A stretch of DNA of 64,000 nt from Blastocatellia bacterium (GCA_025055075.1 JANWYV010000045.1:86423-150422); one strand, 5' to 3'; positions 1-11,184 are shown, counted from the stretch's first letter. The notes: generated by a model from the sequence alone, not told the origin. Program-made: numbers and translations.

Positions 1-1956
<1,956 letters not shown>

Positions 1957-2011
1957 GTCCTCCTACCAAACGATGATGAATCGAGGCCCCTCAAGCTGTC
2001 AAGCGAGGGGT

Positions 2012-2035
2012 TCGGCGGCGTTCGGGCGCCGCCGA
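2012..2035. promoter_or_regulatory. GC-rich inverted repeat between divergent genes
   Basis: A 9-bp perfect stem (TCGGCGGCG / CGCCGCCGA) with a 6-base TTCGGG loop lies between the starts of the M3 peptidase (minus) and ubiX (plus). There is no T-tract on either side, and it sits upstream of both genes, so it is not a normal terminator. It could be an operator or a structured leader element for either transcript. Confidence 0.35.
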
Positions 2036-2046
2036 GAAGCGGTTTC

Positions 2047-2076
2047 TTGACAAGCTTTCCGGAAGCTCGGTACGCT
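2047..2076 (+). promoter_or_regulatory. putative sigma-70 promoter for ubiX-ubiA-mqnE
   Basis: TTGACA at 2047-2052 and TACGCT at 2071-2076 with 18-base spacing. The predicted transcription start is about 10 bases before the ubiX ATG at 2093. No Shine-Dalgarno is seen there, so a very short or near-leaderless message is implied. Confidence 0.5.
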
Positions 2077-2092
2077 TGTGTACTGAAACGCG

Positions 2093-2707
2093 ATGAGCGA
2101 GGGCGTCTCCATCACCGTCGCCATTACGGGTGCCAGTGGTGCGTGCTACGCGCAGCGGTTGCTGCAATTGCTGGATGCGAGCCCGCATGTCCGGCAAATC
2201 AATCTGCTCATCAGCGATAACGGGCGCCGCGTCTTCGCCGAGGAGCTGGACGTGGAGATCCCCGTCCCACTCAGCGTTGAGGTCGCTGACCGGCTGGGTC
2301 TCTCCCGCCATAAGCTCGTGTGCTTTCAACTGAACGATTTGGCCGCGCCTATCTCCAGCGGTTCCTATCCCGTGAATGGGATGGTCATCATCCCCTGCAG
2401 CGTGGGGACACTCGGCGCGATCGCCACAGGGGCGACGACGAATCTCATCCATCGGGCGGCCGACGTGATGCTGAAAGAGGGACGACGGCTCATCCTCGTC
2501 GTGCGCGAGACGCCGCTCAATGCCATTCATCTGCAGAACATGTTGACGCTGCGGCAGCTGGGAGCGGTGATCTTGCCGGCCATGCCGGCCTTCTACCATC
2601 GCCCGCGCACGATTGACGATTTGGTGAAGCACTTCGTCTATCGCATCTTGGATCATCTGGGCATCGAGCATTCGCAGGAAACGATGTGGCGAGGAGGGCG
2701 CACATGA
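2093..2707 (+). CDS. ubiX: UbiX-type flavin prenyltransferase
   Basis: 204 residues. UbiX makes prenylated FMN, the cofactor of UbiD-type decarboxylases. The N-terminal [17 protein letters not shown] is the flavin-binding start of the family; [23 protein letters not shown] and [16 protein letters not shown] are further signatures. Linkage to a UbiA-type prenyltransferase and mqnE suggests it serves late menaquinone synthesis by the futalosine route, where UbiX- and UbiD-type proteins decarboxylate the naphthoate (the MqnM/MqnL roles). No ubiD partner is in the window. Its stop overlaps the next start (ATGA). Confidence 0.93.
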   Translation: MSEGVSITVAITGASGACYAQRLLQLLDASPHVRQINLLISDNGRRVFAEELDVEIPVPLSVEVADRLGLSRHKLVCFQLNDLAAPISSGSYPVNGMVIIPCSVGTLGAIATGATTNLIHRAADVMLKEGRRLILVVRETPLNAIHLQNMLTLRQLGAVILPAMPAFYHRPRTIDDLVKHFVYRILDHLGIEHSQETMWRGGRT

Positions 2708-3615
2708 CGACGAGCGTGATGTCGAAGATGTCCGCGCGCCGATCGCTGGCGGCGACGCTATGGCAAAACACGCGAGTGACACTGGAGATGATCAAGATCG
2801 AGCACACGCTCTTTGCCCTCCCGTTTGCGCTCCTCGGTGCGATTCTCGCCGCCAATGGCCTGCCCGATGGGCGCACACTCTTTTGGATTTTGGTCGCCAT
2901 GGTGGGCGCGCGCAGCGCCGCGATGGCTTTTAACCGGCTCGTGGATCGCGAATTCGATCGTCAGAATCCGCGCACGCAGAATCGCGCACTGCCGGCGGGA
3001 CGAGTGAGCCCGCGCTACGTCCGCACCTTCACCGTCGTCTCGGCGGCGGTATTCTTGCTGGCAGCGGCCATGTTGAATCGGCTCACGCTAATGCTGGCCC
3101 CGATAGCGTTGGCCTCGATCTTCCTCTACTCTTACACGAAGCGTTTCACGGCGTATTCGCATCTGGTGCTTGGCTGGTGTTTGGCAATCGCTCCGACGGG
3201 GGCGTGGATCGCCGTGCGCGGGACATTGGACGACTGGCTGCCGCTTGCGATAAGCCTCGCCGTGATGATGTGGGTGGCTGGGTTCGATGTGATCTACGCC
3301 TGTCAGGACGTGGACTTCGATCGGCGCGTGGGCTTGCGGTCGCTGCCCGCGCGATTCGGTCTTCGACGCGCCCTTTGGATCGCGCGCGGCTTTCACGGGA
3401 TCGCGTTCGCCAGTCTCGTATGGGCCGCTCGCCTGGCGGAGGTGGGCTGGCTGGGAGGAGTGGGACTCGTGGCGACGCTCTGGCTCCTCATCCGACAACA
3501 TCGGCTCGTTCGCCCCGATGATCTCTCTCGGGTCAACGAAGCCTTTTTCACCACTAACGCTTATGTGAGCCTGGTCCTCTTGCTCACGATGGGAGGAGAC
3601 GTGCTGTTGCGATAA
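2704..3615 (+). CDS. UbiA-family prenyltransferase (MqnP-like)
   Basis: 303 residues, integral membrane protein with about eight hydrophobic helices. It attaches a polyprenyl chain to an aromatic acceptor. The first Asp-rich motif is N77-R-L-V-D81-R-E-F-D85 and the second is [12 protein letters not shown] near residue 200; both bind magnesium-pyrophosphate in UbiA proteins. The ATG at 2704 overlaps the ubiX stop and follows GAGGAGG; an in-frame ATG at 2686 would add six residues inside ubiX. Placement between ubiX and mqnE favours the MqnP role in menaquinone synthesis over ubiquinone synthesis. That role is inferred from context. Confidence 0.88.
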   Translation: MTTSVMSKMSARRSLAATLWQNTRVTLEMIKIEHTLFALPFALLGAILAANGLPDGRTLFWILVAMVGARSAAMAFNRLVDREFDRQNPRTQNRALPAGRVSPRYVRTFTVVSAAVFLLAAAMLNRLTLMLAPIALASIFLYSYTKRFTAYSHLVLGWCLAIAPTGAWIAVRGTLDDWLPLAISLAVMMWVAGFDVIYACQDVDFDRRVGLRSLPARFGLRRALWIARGFHGIAFASLVWAARLAEVGWLGGVGLVATLWLLIRQHRLVRPDDLSRVNEAFFTTNAYVSLVLLLTMGGDVLLR

Positions 3616-3644
3616 ATCGCCATCGCTTGTGGAGGGGGATGGGA

Positions 3645-4754
3645 ATGGACGCGTATATCGCCCGCTCGGAATTGGCGCCGATCGCCGAGAAGGTCTTCGC
3701 TGGCGAGCGCCTCACATTCGAAGATGGTGTGGCGCTCTATCGCTCGAATGATCTCTTGACGCTCGGCGCGCTCGCCAACTACGTGAGGGAGAAGAAGAAC
3801 GGCAATGTCGCCTACTACATCGTCAACCGCCACATCAACCCGACCAACATCTGCTTCGTGGACTGTCAACTCTGTGCCTTCGCCCGCAAGGTCGGAGAGG
3901 AAGGCGGATGGACGATGAGCATCGAAGAGGTCGTCCAAACGGCCGCGCGCGGGTATACCGACTCAGTGCGCGAGTTCCACATCGTGGGAGGTTTGCATCC
4001 GTATCTTCCGTTCCAATACTACGTGGACTTGCTGCGCGCGCTGAAATACCATTTCCCGAACGTGCACTTGAAGGCCTTCACGTGCGTGGAGTTGGACTAT
4101 TTGGCGAAGCTGGCGGGGAAATCTCTGCACGAGACGATCGAGATTCTGAAAGAGGCGGGCCTGGATTCGGTCCCCGGTGGGGGCGCCGAGATCTTCGCCC
4201 GGCGGGTGCGCGACATCATCTGCACGCATAAGATCAGTGGCGAGCGCTGGCTGGAAGTCGCGCGCGCCGTTCATGAATGTGGCTTGAAGTCCACGGCGAC
4301 GATGCTCTACGGTCATGTCGAGACGTATGAGGAACGCGTGGATCACTTGCTGCGGCTGCGGGCGCTGCAAGACGAGACCGGAGGCTTCACGGCCTTCATC
4401 CCGCTGGCCTTCCACCCGGAGAACACCCAGCTGAGCCACCTGCCGTGGACGACGGGCATAGACGATCTGAAGAACATCGCCGTCGCGCGCTTGTTGCTGG
4501 ACAACTTCGATCACATCAAGGCGTATTGGATCATGATGGGGCCGAAGCTGGCGCAAGTCGCTCTCCGATTCGGCGCCGATGATTTGGACGGAACGGTGAT
4601 CGAGGAGAAGATCTATCATATGGCGGGGGGACAAACGCCACAGGGCCTCACGCGTGCGGAGATCGAGCATTTGATCCGGCAAGCGGGTCGCATTCCTGTC
4701 GAACGCGATTCGCTCTACAATCCGGTGACTCCGGTCACCGTGAGCTCCTCGTGA
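3645..4754 (+). CDS. mqnE: Aminofutalosine synthase, radical SAM
   Basis: 369 residues from the ATG at 3645, placed 9 bases after GGAGG. Upstream TTG (3627) and ATG (3639) frames exist but are less well spaced. The radical SAM cluster is C70-x3-C74-x2-C77 (CFVDCQLC), preceded by NRHINPTN. EFHIVGGLHP and a C-terminal EEKIYHMAGGQTPQGL favour MqnE over the sister enzyme MqnC. MqnE joins 3-[(1-carboxyvinyl)oxy]benzoate to SAM, giving aminofutalosine. It follows ubiX and the prenyltransferase and probably shares their transcript. Other futalosine genes (mqnA, B, C, D) are not in this window. Confidence 0.9.
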   Translation: MDAYIARSELAPIAEKVFAGERLTFEDGVALYRSNDLLTLGALANYVREKKNGNVAYYIVNRHINPTNICFVDCQLCAFARKVGEEGGWTMSIEEVVQTAARGYTDSVREFHIVGGLHPYLPFQYYVDLLRALKYHFPNVHLKAFTCVELDYLAKLAGKSLHETIEILKEAGLDSVPGGGAEIFARRVRDIICTHKISGERWLEVARAVHECGLKSTATMLYGHVETYEERVDHLLRLRALQDETGGFTAFIPLAFHPENTQLSHLPWTTGIDDLKNIAVARLLLDNFDHIKAYWIMMGPKLAQVALRFGADDLDGTVIEEKIYHMAGGQTPQGLTRAEIEHLIRQAGRIPVERDSLYNPVTPVTVSSS

Positions 4755-4868
4755 CGAAAGGACGCGGTGGCGAACGCCCTGTTGCGAAAGGGAGGCCTCT
4801 CGCCTACAATGCCTCCGCATACGGCGCGGTGAACAGCACAACGGACATGGAGAAGAGGCAAGCGGACC

Positions 4869-5306
4869 ATGAAGTGTGAATACTTCGTCTGGACGGATCG
4901 GACTCGTCTCCCCTCGGTCTCGGACGTGATCGCCCAGCTTGAAGCGAGCGGGTATCCCTGCCGCGTGCGACCGCGCGGGAGTGAGATGCCGAATGCCACC
5001 CATTGGGCAGCTCTCGAGGTCGAGGCCGAGACCGAACGCGGGCGCGAAGTCTGCATCATCACGGCTGCCCATCCGTCGGCCGAGGAGATCGAGGAGCTGC
5101 GGCAGACATACGAATCTCTGCCTCTTCAAGTGAAGAAGGCGGCCCGAAAGTTCAAGATCGAAGCGGAAGCCGATGAGTACGGGCAGCCGACCGATTTCCA
5201 TCTGAAGGTCATCGCGGCTCTGGCCCGCTTGACTCACGGCGTCGTGGATGATCCGCAAGAGAATGGGCTCATGCTCCTGGAGGAATTCGAGGAGTACATG
5301 AGCTGA
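4869..5306 (+). CDS. Hypothetical acidic protein, 145 aa
   Basis: I do not recognise the family. The protein is soluble, has no signal peptide or membrane segment, and is acidic with a very Glu-rich C-terminus ([10 protein letters not shown]). Alternating hydrophobic and charged stretches suggest a small alpha/beta fold. The start ATG follows GAAGAGG. It lies 114 bases after mqnE and 29 bases before bshA on the same strand. Composition and codon use resemble the neighbours, so it is probably a real gene. Confidence 0.65.
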   Translation: MKCEYFVWTDRTRLPSVSDVIAQLEASGYPCRVRPRGSEMPNATHWAALEVEAETERGREVCIITAAHPSAEEIEELRQTYESLPLQVKKAARKFKIEAEADEYGQPTDFHLKVIAALARLTHGVVDDPQENGLMLLEEFEEYMS

Positions 5307-5335
5307 GACTTTCCGATGGGCTCCTCCAAACGGCG

Positions 5336-6496
5336 ATGGCTCTCGCGACACGCCCGCTGAGGATCGGGATCACGTGCTATCCCACTTATGGCGGCAGCGG
5401 CATCGTCGCCTCCGAATTGGGGAAGGAGCTGGCGCGACGAGGGCACACGGTTCACTTCATTGCAGCGGCCCTGCCGACGCGGCTCACGGAGCTCTCCGAA
5501 CGCCTCTTCTTCCACGAGGTCGAGATGCTCGATTATCCCCTCTTCGAGTATCTGCCGTACGATATGGCGCTGGCGACCAAACAATTCCGCGTCGCGTCCG
5601 AACATGGACTGGATCTCTTGCATGTTCACTATGCCATCCCTCATGCCATCAGCGCCTATCTGGCGCGCGAGATGCTGCGCCCCTATCGGTATCTGCCGGT
5701 GATCACGACGCTGCACGGGACGGACATCACCCTCGTCGGGCGCGACCGCTCCTACTTGCCGATCACGCGCTTCGGCATCGCGCAGAGTGATGGCGTCACA
5801 GCCGTCTCACAATATCTGCGACGCGCGACCTGTGAGATCTTCGGGATTTGCGACATCCGAGTTATCCCGAACTTCGTCAACGGCGAGGAATGCGCCCGTC
5901 GGCCGCGTCCGGAGTTGCGCGAGCGTTTCGCGCCTTCGGGGGAGAAGGTCCTCGTGCACATTTCCAACTTCCGCCCGATCAAGCGCGCACCTGATTGCGT
6001 GGAGATCTTCGCTCGCGTGGTCGAGCGGGTCCCCGCTCGCCTCATCATGATCGGCGATGGACCGGATCGCGCGCGCGTCGAGTGGCTCATCGAACGCTAC
6101 GGGCTCGTCGGGCGCGTCCATTGTGTGGGGAAACAACCCAACATCGTTGATTTCCTCTCGATCGCCGACTTGCTGCTGCTGCCCAGCGAGATGGAGGCCT
6201 TCGGATTAGCCGCGCTCGAAGCTATGGCCTGCGAGGTCCCTGTCATCGCCAGTCGCACCGGTGGCTTGCCCGAAGTCGTCGAAGATGGAGCGACGGGGTG
6301 TCTACTCCCGTGCGGCGACATTGCGGCCATGGCCGAGGCCGCCATTCGCCTTCTGCAAGATGACGCTCAACGTCGCGAGATGGGGCGACGAGCGCGCGAG
6401 CGCGCTCTCGCTCTGTTCTCCAGCGAGCGCATCATCCCCATGTACGAAGCCTATTATCACGAAGTCCTCGCCCGCGCATCGGAGGCTCGGCGATGA
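5336..6496 (+). CDS. bshA: N-acetyl-alpha-D-glucosaminyl L-malate synthase (bacillithiol)
   Basis: 386 residues, GT4 glycosyltransferase. BshA transfers GlcNAc from UDP-GlcNAc to L-malate, the first step of bacillithiol synthesis. Family hallmarks are [20 protein letters not shown] at the N-terminus, [24 protein letters not shown], and the nucleotide-sugar site [16 protein letters not shown] near the C-terminus. The start lacks a clear Shine-Dalgarno. The stop overlaps the next gene (ATGA). The second bacillithiol gene, a bshB1-type deacetylase, is 8 kb away at 14130-14879; no bshC is seen in this window. Confidence 0.93.
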   Translation: MALATRPLRIGITCYPTYGGSGIVASELGKELARRGHTVHFIAAALPTRLTELSERLFFHEVEMLDYPLFEYLPYDMALATKQFRVASEHGLDLLHVHYAIPHAISAYLAREMLRPYRYLPVITTLHGTDITLVGRDRSYLPITRFGIAQSDGVTAVSQYLRRATCEIFGICDIRVIPNFVNGEECARRPRPELRERFAPSGEKVLVHISNFRPIKRAPDCVEIFARVVERVPARLIMIGDGPDRARVEWLIERYGLVGRVHCVGKQPNIVDFLSIADLLLLPSEMEAFGLAALEAMACEVPVIASRTGGLPEVVEDGATGCLLPCGDIAAMAEAAIRLLQDDAQRREMGRRARERALALFSSERIIPMYEAYYHEVLARASEARR

Positions 6497-7200
6497 CCAA
6501 TCGCTCGAGGAACACCTCGACGTCTGTCCCCATGGAGGTTCAGGATCTCATCCGACATATCCTCGAACATTTGAAGGCGACCTACGGGACACCCCGACTT
6601 CGCCGCGATCGCGATCCGTTGGATACGCTGATCGAGACCGTCCTCTCCCAATCCACGAACGATCGGAATCGGGATCGCGCGTTCGCTCGCCTGAAGGCGC
6701 GCTTCCCAACGTGGGAGGCCGTGCGGCGCGCTCCGACGCGAGAGATCGCCGCGGCGATTCGCGTTGGCGGCCTGGCGCGGATCAAGTCGGCGCGCATCAA
6801 ACGCATCCTTCAAGAGATCGAGCGGCGCACGGGCGCGCTCGACCTCTCTGTCCTCTGCCGTATGCCGCTTGATGAAGCGCTCGAGTTCCTGCGTTCGCTC
6901 GATGGCGTCGGTCCGAAGACAGCAGCCTGTGTCTTGCTCTTCGCCTGTGGGCGCCCGGTCTTCCCCGTGGACACGCACATTCGCCGCGTGGCCGGACGAC
7001 TCGGCTTGATCCCCCCGCGCTGCTCCGATGAGCGCGCGCACGAGCAGCTCGGGCGTCTCATCCCCACCCGTCACTACTATGCCGCGCACATCAACTTGAT
7101 TCGCCTCGGACGCGACGTCTGCCGTCCGAGAAATCCGCGTTGCGAAGCCTGCTGCCTCGTCCAATACTGCGCCTATGCGCACGAGATGGGGAAGATCTAG
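6493..7200 (+). CDS. Endonuclease III-like DNA glycosylase (HhH-GPD, 4Fe-4S)
   Basis: 235 residues. A base-excision repair enzyme of the Nth family. The helix-hairpin-helix is [14 protein letters not shown] with the Schiff-base lysine at K142; the catalytic Asp is D160 in [15 protein letters not shown]. The iron-sulfur ligands are C210-x6-C217-x2-C220-x5-C226, the exact Nth spacing. Both catalytic residues are present, so it can be a bifunctional glycosylase/lyase. It overlaps bshA by four bases (ATGA), which implies coupled translation. An alternative ATG lies at 6532. The lesion preferred (oxidised pyrimidine or other) is not determined. Confidence 0.88.
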   Translation: MTNRSRNTSTSVPMEVQDLIRHILEHLKATYGTPRLRRDRDPLDTLIETVLSQSTNDRNRDRAFARLKARFPTWEAVRRAPTREIAAAIRVGGLARIKSARIKRILQEIERRTGALDLSVLCRMPLDEALEFLRSLDGVGPKTAACVLLFACGRPVFPVDTHIRRVAGRLGLIPPRCSDERAHEQLGRLIPTRHYYAAHINLIRLGRDVCRPRNPRCEACCLVQYCAYAHEMGKI

Positions 7201-7281
7201 TTCGGCAATGAGCAACGGCGAGAAGACACATCGCGCGGGAGCGCGCGCTCTGCTAAGCTCTTCGTTTACGGGAGGAGGCCT

Positions 7282-8478
7282 ATGGAGGATTTGATCGCTC
7301 GCATCCAGACGGCGCTGAAGGAAGCCGGCGTAGACGGATGGCTCTTCTACGACTTCCGCAAATCGGACCCACTGGCGTATCGCATTTTGAAGCTCGACGA
7401 GAACCGGTTGGGAACGCGCCGCTGGTTCTATTTCATCCCGACCGAAGGCGAGCCCATCAAAATCGTCCACATCATCGAATCGGAGCAGCTCGATTCGCTG
7501 CCCGGAACGAAGCTCATCTATCTGCCGTGGGCGCAACTTCACGAGCATCTGCGCAACATCCTGCGCGGGCGGCGACGCATCGCCATGCAATACTCCCCGG
7601 ACAACGCCATCCCTTATATCTCGCGCGTGGACGCCGGCACTGTGGAGCTGCTCCGCCGCTTCGGCGTTGAGATCGTCTCCTCGGCCGATCTCGTGCAACA
7701 GTTCGAAGCCGTCTGGGATGAAGAGCAACTGCGGACTCATCTCCTCGCAGAGCCGAAGATGCGTCGGATCGTGGACGAGACGTTCGCCGAGATCGCGCGA
7801 CGCGTCGTCTCCGGGCGGGCTACCGATGAGTACGAGATTCAGCAATTCATCCTCCAGTGCTTCGAACGCGAGGGCTTGACGGCGGATCATCCTCCCATTG
7901 TTGCCGCCGATGCCCATTCCGCGAATCCGCATTACAGCCCGACGCCGGATTCCGCCTGGCCGATCCGAGAGGGGACGTTCGTGCTCATTGATCTCTGGGC
8001 GAAGCTGCGCGATGTCCCTCGCGCCGTCTACGTGGACATCACGTGGACGGGATTCGTCGGGAGCGTCGTGCCCGATCGCTACACGCGCGTCTTCAACGTC
8101 GTGCGCGAAGCTCGCGATCGCGCCATCGAGTTCGTGCGCGAGGCCGTGCGCGCGCGGCGCCCCATTCGGGGATGGGAAGTGGATGAAGTCGCCCGCGAGG
8201 TGATCCGCCGAGCCGGGTTGGGCGACTTCTTCATCCATCGCACGGGCCATTCCATCGGCGAGGACGTACACGGCAATGGCGCCAACATGGATAACCTGGA
8301 GACGCGCGATGAGCGTCGCATCCTTCCGCACACCTGTTTCTCCATCGAGCCCGGGGTATACCTGGAGGGAGAGTTCGGCATTCGCAGCGAGGTGGATGTC
8401 TACGTGGGGGATGACGATGTGCTCGTGACAGCTCGCCCGATTCAAACGGCGATCGTCCCCATCCTGACGCTCCTCTGA
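7282..8478 (+). CDS. M24-family metallopeptidase (Xaa-Pro peptidase-like)
   Basis: 398 residues, creatinase/aminopeptidase-P pita-bread fold. An N-terminal creatinase-like domain (about 1-150) precedes the catalytic domain. All five metal ligands are visible: D237 (VLIDLW), D252 (VYVDIT), H323 (HRTGHSIG), E356 (SIEPGVY) and E370 (RSEVDV). This is consistent with a dimetal Xaa-Pro aminopeptidase or dipeptidase. No signal peptide. The start ATG follows GGGAGGAGG. It ends 2 bases before the end of the convergent response-regulator gene. Confidence 0.88.
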   Translation: MEDLIARIQTALKEAGVDGWLFYDFRKSDPLAYRILKLDENRLGTRRWFYFIPTEGEPIKIVHIIESEQLDSLPGTKLIYLPWAQLHEHLRNILRGRRRIAMQYSPDNAIPYISRVDAGTVELLRRFGVEIVSSADLVQQFEAVWDEEQLRTHLLAEPKMRRIVDETFAEIARRVVSGRATDEYEIQQFILQCFEREGLTADHPPIVAADAHSANPHYSPTPDSAWPIREGTFVLIDLWAKLRDVPRAVYVDITWTGFVGSVVPDRYTRVFNVVREARDRAIEFVREAVRARRPIRGWEVDEVAREVIRRAGLGDFFIHRTGHSIGEDVHGNGANMDNLETRDERRILPHTCFSIEPGVYLEGEFGIRSEVDVYVGDDDVLVTARPIQTAIVPILTLL

Positions 8479-8480
8479 CG

Positions 8481-9146
8481 CTATTCGCGCAACATGTAGC
8501 CGACGCCGCGAACCGTGTGAATGAGGGGACGCGAGAAGGCGCGATCGAGCTTCTTCCGCAAGGCGTTGATGTACACGTCCACGATATTGGTCAGGGCATC
8601 GAAGGATTCACCCCACGCTTCCTGCATGAGTCGGGCGCGCGTCAGCGCCTCGTTCGGATGGCGCATGAGGCATTCGAGCAGGGCGAATTCCTTGGGTGTC
8701 AGGGCGATCTCTCGCCCGGCGCACGTGACGCGCCGCGTCACAGGATCGAGGACGAGCTCGCCGACGCGCAATCGGAGGTCCACCGGCTGACGGCGACGTA
8801 CGAGCGCTCGCGCGCGCGCCAACAGTTCCGCGAAGGCGAAGGGCTTCGTGAGATAATCATCCGCGCCGCGCTCGAAGGCCTCGACCTTCACGTCCACGGC
8901 ATCTCGAACCGTGAGCATGAGGATTGGCGTCAGCACGCCCCGTCGGCGCAGCTCCCGACATACTTCGATCCCATCGCGTTTGGGAAGACGGATGTCGAGG
9001 ATGATGAGGTCATACTCCCGTTCGCTCCCCAAACGCAGGCCTTCATCCCCATCGGCGGCGATCTGCACGATGTACCCTTCCTCCTCCAGCCCTCGCCGGA
9101 GCGCCTCGGCCATCTTTCGTTCGTCCTCGACAATCAGAACGCGCAT
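8481..9146 (-). CDS. OmpR/PhoB-family response regulator
   Basis: 221 residues. Receiver domain 1-120 with the acidic pocket (VEDE), phosphoacceptor D51 (IILDIRLPK) and conserved K101 (LTKPFAF). A winged-helix DNA-binding domain follows, with TPKEFALLECLMRHP and the C-terminal HTVRGVGYMLRE. The ATG at 9146 follows a strong GGGAGGGGGAG; longer in-frame starts have no family support. No histidine kinase gene is adjacent on either strand, so it is an orphan regulator here and its signal is unknown. It converges with the M24 peptidase gene. Confidence 0.93.
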   Translation of the reverse strand: MRVLIVEDERKMAEALRRGLEEEGYIVQIAADGDEGLRLGSEREYDLIILDIRLPKRDGIEVCRELRRRGVLTPILMLTVRDAVDVKVEAFERGADDYLTKPFAFAELLARARALVRRRQPVDLRLRVGELVLDPVTRRVTCAGREIALTPKEFALLECLMRHPNEALTRARLMQEAWGESFDALTNIVDVYINALRKKLDRAFSRPLIHTVRGVGYMLRE

Positions 9147-9265
9147 CTCCCCCTCCCAAGTATCAGCCGGAAGCATTCGCTCACAAAGGCCGCTCGGAGA
9201 TCGGGACGCTTCCTTATGATCGCAAGAAGAGCGTCCTCCACCCGAGCCCTCGTGGGAACAGGGGA

Positions 9266-9655
9266 TCACTTCTTGAACAACCGATCGAAGGCCGCGCGCG
9301 GATCTTGAATCTGCATGGGCGAGGTGGTCGTCTCGCGCTCCACGATCTTTCGCGGCTCGAAGAACTCGCATTCGTTCCGCACATCCTTTCGCGGGATGCG
9401 CACCGGGATCGGCTCAGTGCACTCGAACCGACTCTGTGGATCGAAATGGATGCAGTTCTTGCAGGTGTGCAGATCGGCATGACATTTCGGGCACTCGCCA
9501 TCCATCGGAATGCCGATCTCCACCGGGACGACAGCTCCGCAGATCGCGCAGCGAAAGACCTCGCGAACGGTCAGCAAATTCGGCTTCGGAAAGTCCCGCG
9601 AGCGTCGAGCGGCCTGTCGCCATTCGTCTTCCAGATGCCTGTACCTTTCGCTCAT
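9266..9655 (-). CDS. Zinc-ribbon protein of unknown function, 129 aa
   Basis: Two cysteine clusters stand out: C36-x2-C39 paired with C55-x2-C58 (a classic zinc ribbon), then C65-x2-C68, C79 and C96, a second possible metal site. The ends are charged and no membrane segment is seen. ATG at 9655 follows AAGGAG; an open frame extends 38 codons upstream but lacks a ribosome site. A promoter-like TTGCGA-N17-TATAAT lies upstream. I know of no assigned function. Metal binding is inferred from cysteine spacing. Confidence 0.75.
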   Translation of the reverse strand: MSERYRHLEDEWRQAARRSRDFPKPNLLTVREVFRCAICGAVVPVEIGIPMDGECPKCHADLHTCKNCIHFDPQSRFECTEPIPVRIPRKDVRNECEFFEPRKIVERETTTSPMQIQDPRAAFDRLFKK

Positions 9656-9740
9656 ACGCACTCCTTCCGCGCTCACTTGGGATGTTGGACTCAAAGACGC
9701 CCAGCCCTTCGACTGGACACCACGAGCAACGTCAGGCGTC

Positions 9741-9769
9741 ATTATAAACCGACGCGAGCGCGTTCGCAA
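9741..9769 (-). promoter_or_regulatory. putative promoter for the zinc-ribbon gene
   Basis: On the minus strand TTGCGA (9769-9764) and a perfect TATAAT (9746-9741) are separated by 17 bases. The predicted start gives a leader of about 80 bases before the ATG at 9655. Confidence 0.5.
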
Positions 9770-9855
9770 ATCCGTTCATCCTTACATTGCACCCGCTCCA
9801 ATTCGCTCTCGTCCCAACGCAGCGTCCGCGTCGCGCGCTGCTCCGGATGGTCTGT

Positions 9856-10254
9856 TCATCGCAATCCGGAGACGCGCTCTGGGCGAATCTTGTAGAGGAC
9901 ACGAACCTCTCCCGGCTGGCGATAGGGATAGGTCTCCAGGCCCAGATATTTCTTGGCCAACCGATCAATGTGCGCGTCCGCTCCCTCTTCGGTGATCTCG
10001 ACGACGCGCCCGCGAATCTCCACGTAACGATACGGATTCTCAGGATCCAGGATCACGAGCGCGACGCGGGGATCGCGTCTCATGTTCCGATCCTTCACGC
10101 GACCACGCGCCGAATTCACGAGCACGTGCGTCCCGTCGAAATCGCACCACACCGGCGTCACTTGCGGGGAGCCATCGGGCATAAGCGTCGCGAGGACGGC
10201 GAACGCGCGCTTCTGGAAGAGATCGAGATACTCGTTCGGGATCGTCTCCGGCAT
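9856..10254 (-). CDS. Pyridoxamine 5'-phosphate oxidase-like (PPOX class) flavin/F420 protein
   Basis: 132 residues with a split-barrel flavin-binding fold. Signature segments are AVLATLMPDGSPQVTPVW near the start, then VKDRNMRRDPRVALVILDP and YVEIRGRVVEI. This matches the small PPOX-class family whose members bind FMN, F420 or haem-type cofactors. The C-terminus YKIRPERVSG is also typical. The substrate is unknown, and true PNPOx activity is unlikely because the protein is much shorter than PdxH. It is on the same strand as the zinc-ribbon gene, 200 bases upstream of it. Confidence 0.82.
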   Translation of the reverse strand: MPETIPNEYLDLFQKRAFAVLATLMPDGSPQVTPVWCDFDGTHVLVNSARGRVKDRNMRRDPRVALVILDPENPYRYVEIRGRVVEITEEGADAHIDRLAKKYLGLETYPYRQPGEVRVLYKIRPERVSGLR

Positions 10255-10345
10255 CTCTCATCATCCTCTTGAATCTCGAAGTGCGAGGGGAGTCAGTGTA
10301 GCAGAGATGCGCGCTTCTCGCAATGCACGCCGCAGCCCCTATGCG

Positions 10346-10373
10346 TTGACGCGCGAGCGGTTTTGTGTATCAT
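10346..10373 (+). promoter_or_regulatory. putative promoter for yacG-tlpA
   Basis: TTGACG (10346-10351), 16-base spacer, TATCAT (10368-10373). The expected transcription start is near 10380, only a few bases before the ATG at 10383, which suggests a leaderless message. Confidence 0.5.
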
Positions 10374-10382
10374 TACCTCCGT

Positions 10383-10592
10383 ATGATGGTCAGGTGCCCA
10401 TGCTGTGGGAAGCGCGTCCCCTGGGAATCGAATCCGTTCCGCCCATTCTGCTCGGAGCGATGCAAGCTGATCGACTTGGGGATGTGGGCATCGGAGGCGT
10501 ATCGAATTGCTGGTCCATCAATTGGAATCTCTGCGAGAGAACAGTCGGAGGAGGAGTTCGCCGAACGTGGGGATGAACATGGCCGCTACTGA
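10383..10592 (+). CDS. yacG: YacG-like zinc-finger protein (DNA gyrase inhibitor family)
   Basis: 69 residues from ATG 10383. The YacG zinc site is C5-x2-C8-x14-C23-x3-C27 in [10 protein letters not shown] and [15 protein letters not shown], which defines the family. In E. coli YacG binds GyrB and blocks DNA binding by gyrase. The acidic C-terminus is usual. A GTG at 10365 would lie within the predicted -10 region, so the ATG is preferred. It overlaps the start of the thioredoxin gene by 20 bases. Confidence 0.85.
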   Translation: MMVRCPCCGKRVPWESNPFRPFCSERCKLIDLGMWASEAYRIAGPSIGISAREQSEEEFAERGDEHGRY

Positions 10593-11184
10593 GGGGACCT
10601 CGAAGCGCTCGACTTCGGCGCGTTGGACGGCCCTATTGGTGATCGCTGGGATGGGAGCGGCCTGGGCCGCGTACGCGATCTTCTTCCGAAGCGGCGCGCG
10701 ACCTTCGACGGCGGTCATTGATGGATTGCCATGGGCGCCCGATAGTCATCGGCGGGCTCCCGACTTCCGCATTCGTACGCTCGACGGCCGCGAGATCGTC
10801 CTCTCGGACTTCCGCGGCAAGGTCCTCATCGTGGATTTCTGGGCGACCTGGTGTCCCCCCTGTCGGGATGAGGTTCCGCTTCTGGTCGAACTGAAGAACG
10901 CCTACGGCGACCGCGGATTAGAGATCCTCGGACTCACGATCGAAGACCCGGAGCGCGATGTTCCGCAGGTTCAGCGATTCGTCCGAGAATTCGGCGTGAA
11001 TTACCCGATCGGCTTCGCTCCCGACGGCATGTTCGAAGCCTTCGTCGGGCCGGGCGAGCATCCCATCCCCCAAACGTTCCTCTTCGATCGGGAGGGGAAA
11101 CTCCGCGAGCACCTGGTGGGATTCAACCCCCTGACGGACGCCCGACGGCTGCGGCGCGTGATCGCGCGAATCCTTCACGAGTGA
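10573..11184 (+). CDS. TlpA/ResA-like membrane-anchored thioredoxin
   Basis: 203 residues. One membrane anchor at about 18-37 is followed by an AhpC/TSA-thioredoxin fold facing outward. The redox site is W-C94-P-P-C97 in [12 protein letters not shown]; the cis-Pro loop is [13 protein letters not shown]. Proteins of this type keep cytochrome c haem-binding cysteines or other extracytoplasmic thiols reduced. Start alternatives are ATG 10573 and ATG 10579; both lie inside the yacG frame, implying translational coupling. The exact partner is unknown. Confidence 0.88.
   Translation: MNMAATEGTSKRSTSARWTALLVIAGMGAAWAAYAIFFRSGARPSTAVIDGLPWAPDSHRRAPDFRIRTLDGREIVLSDFRGKVLIVDFWATWCPPCRDEVPLLVELKNAYGDRGLEILGLTIEDPERDVPQVQRFVREFGVNYPIGFAPDGMFEAFVGPGEHPIPQTFLFDREGKLREHLVGFNPLTDARRLRRVIARILHE

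Noticed and set aside
6457-8445. Long minus-strand open frame opposite the endonuclease III and M24 genes
   Set aside because: Same reason: both plus-strand genes have intact catalytic motifs and ribosome sites, while the antisense frame has none.
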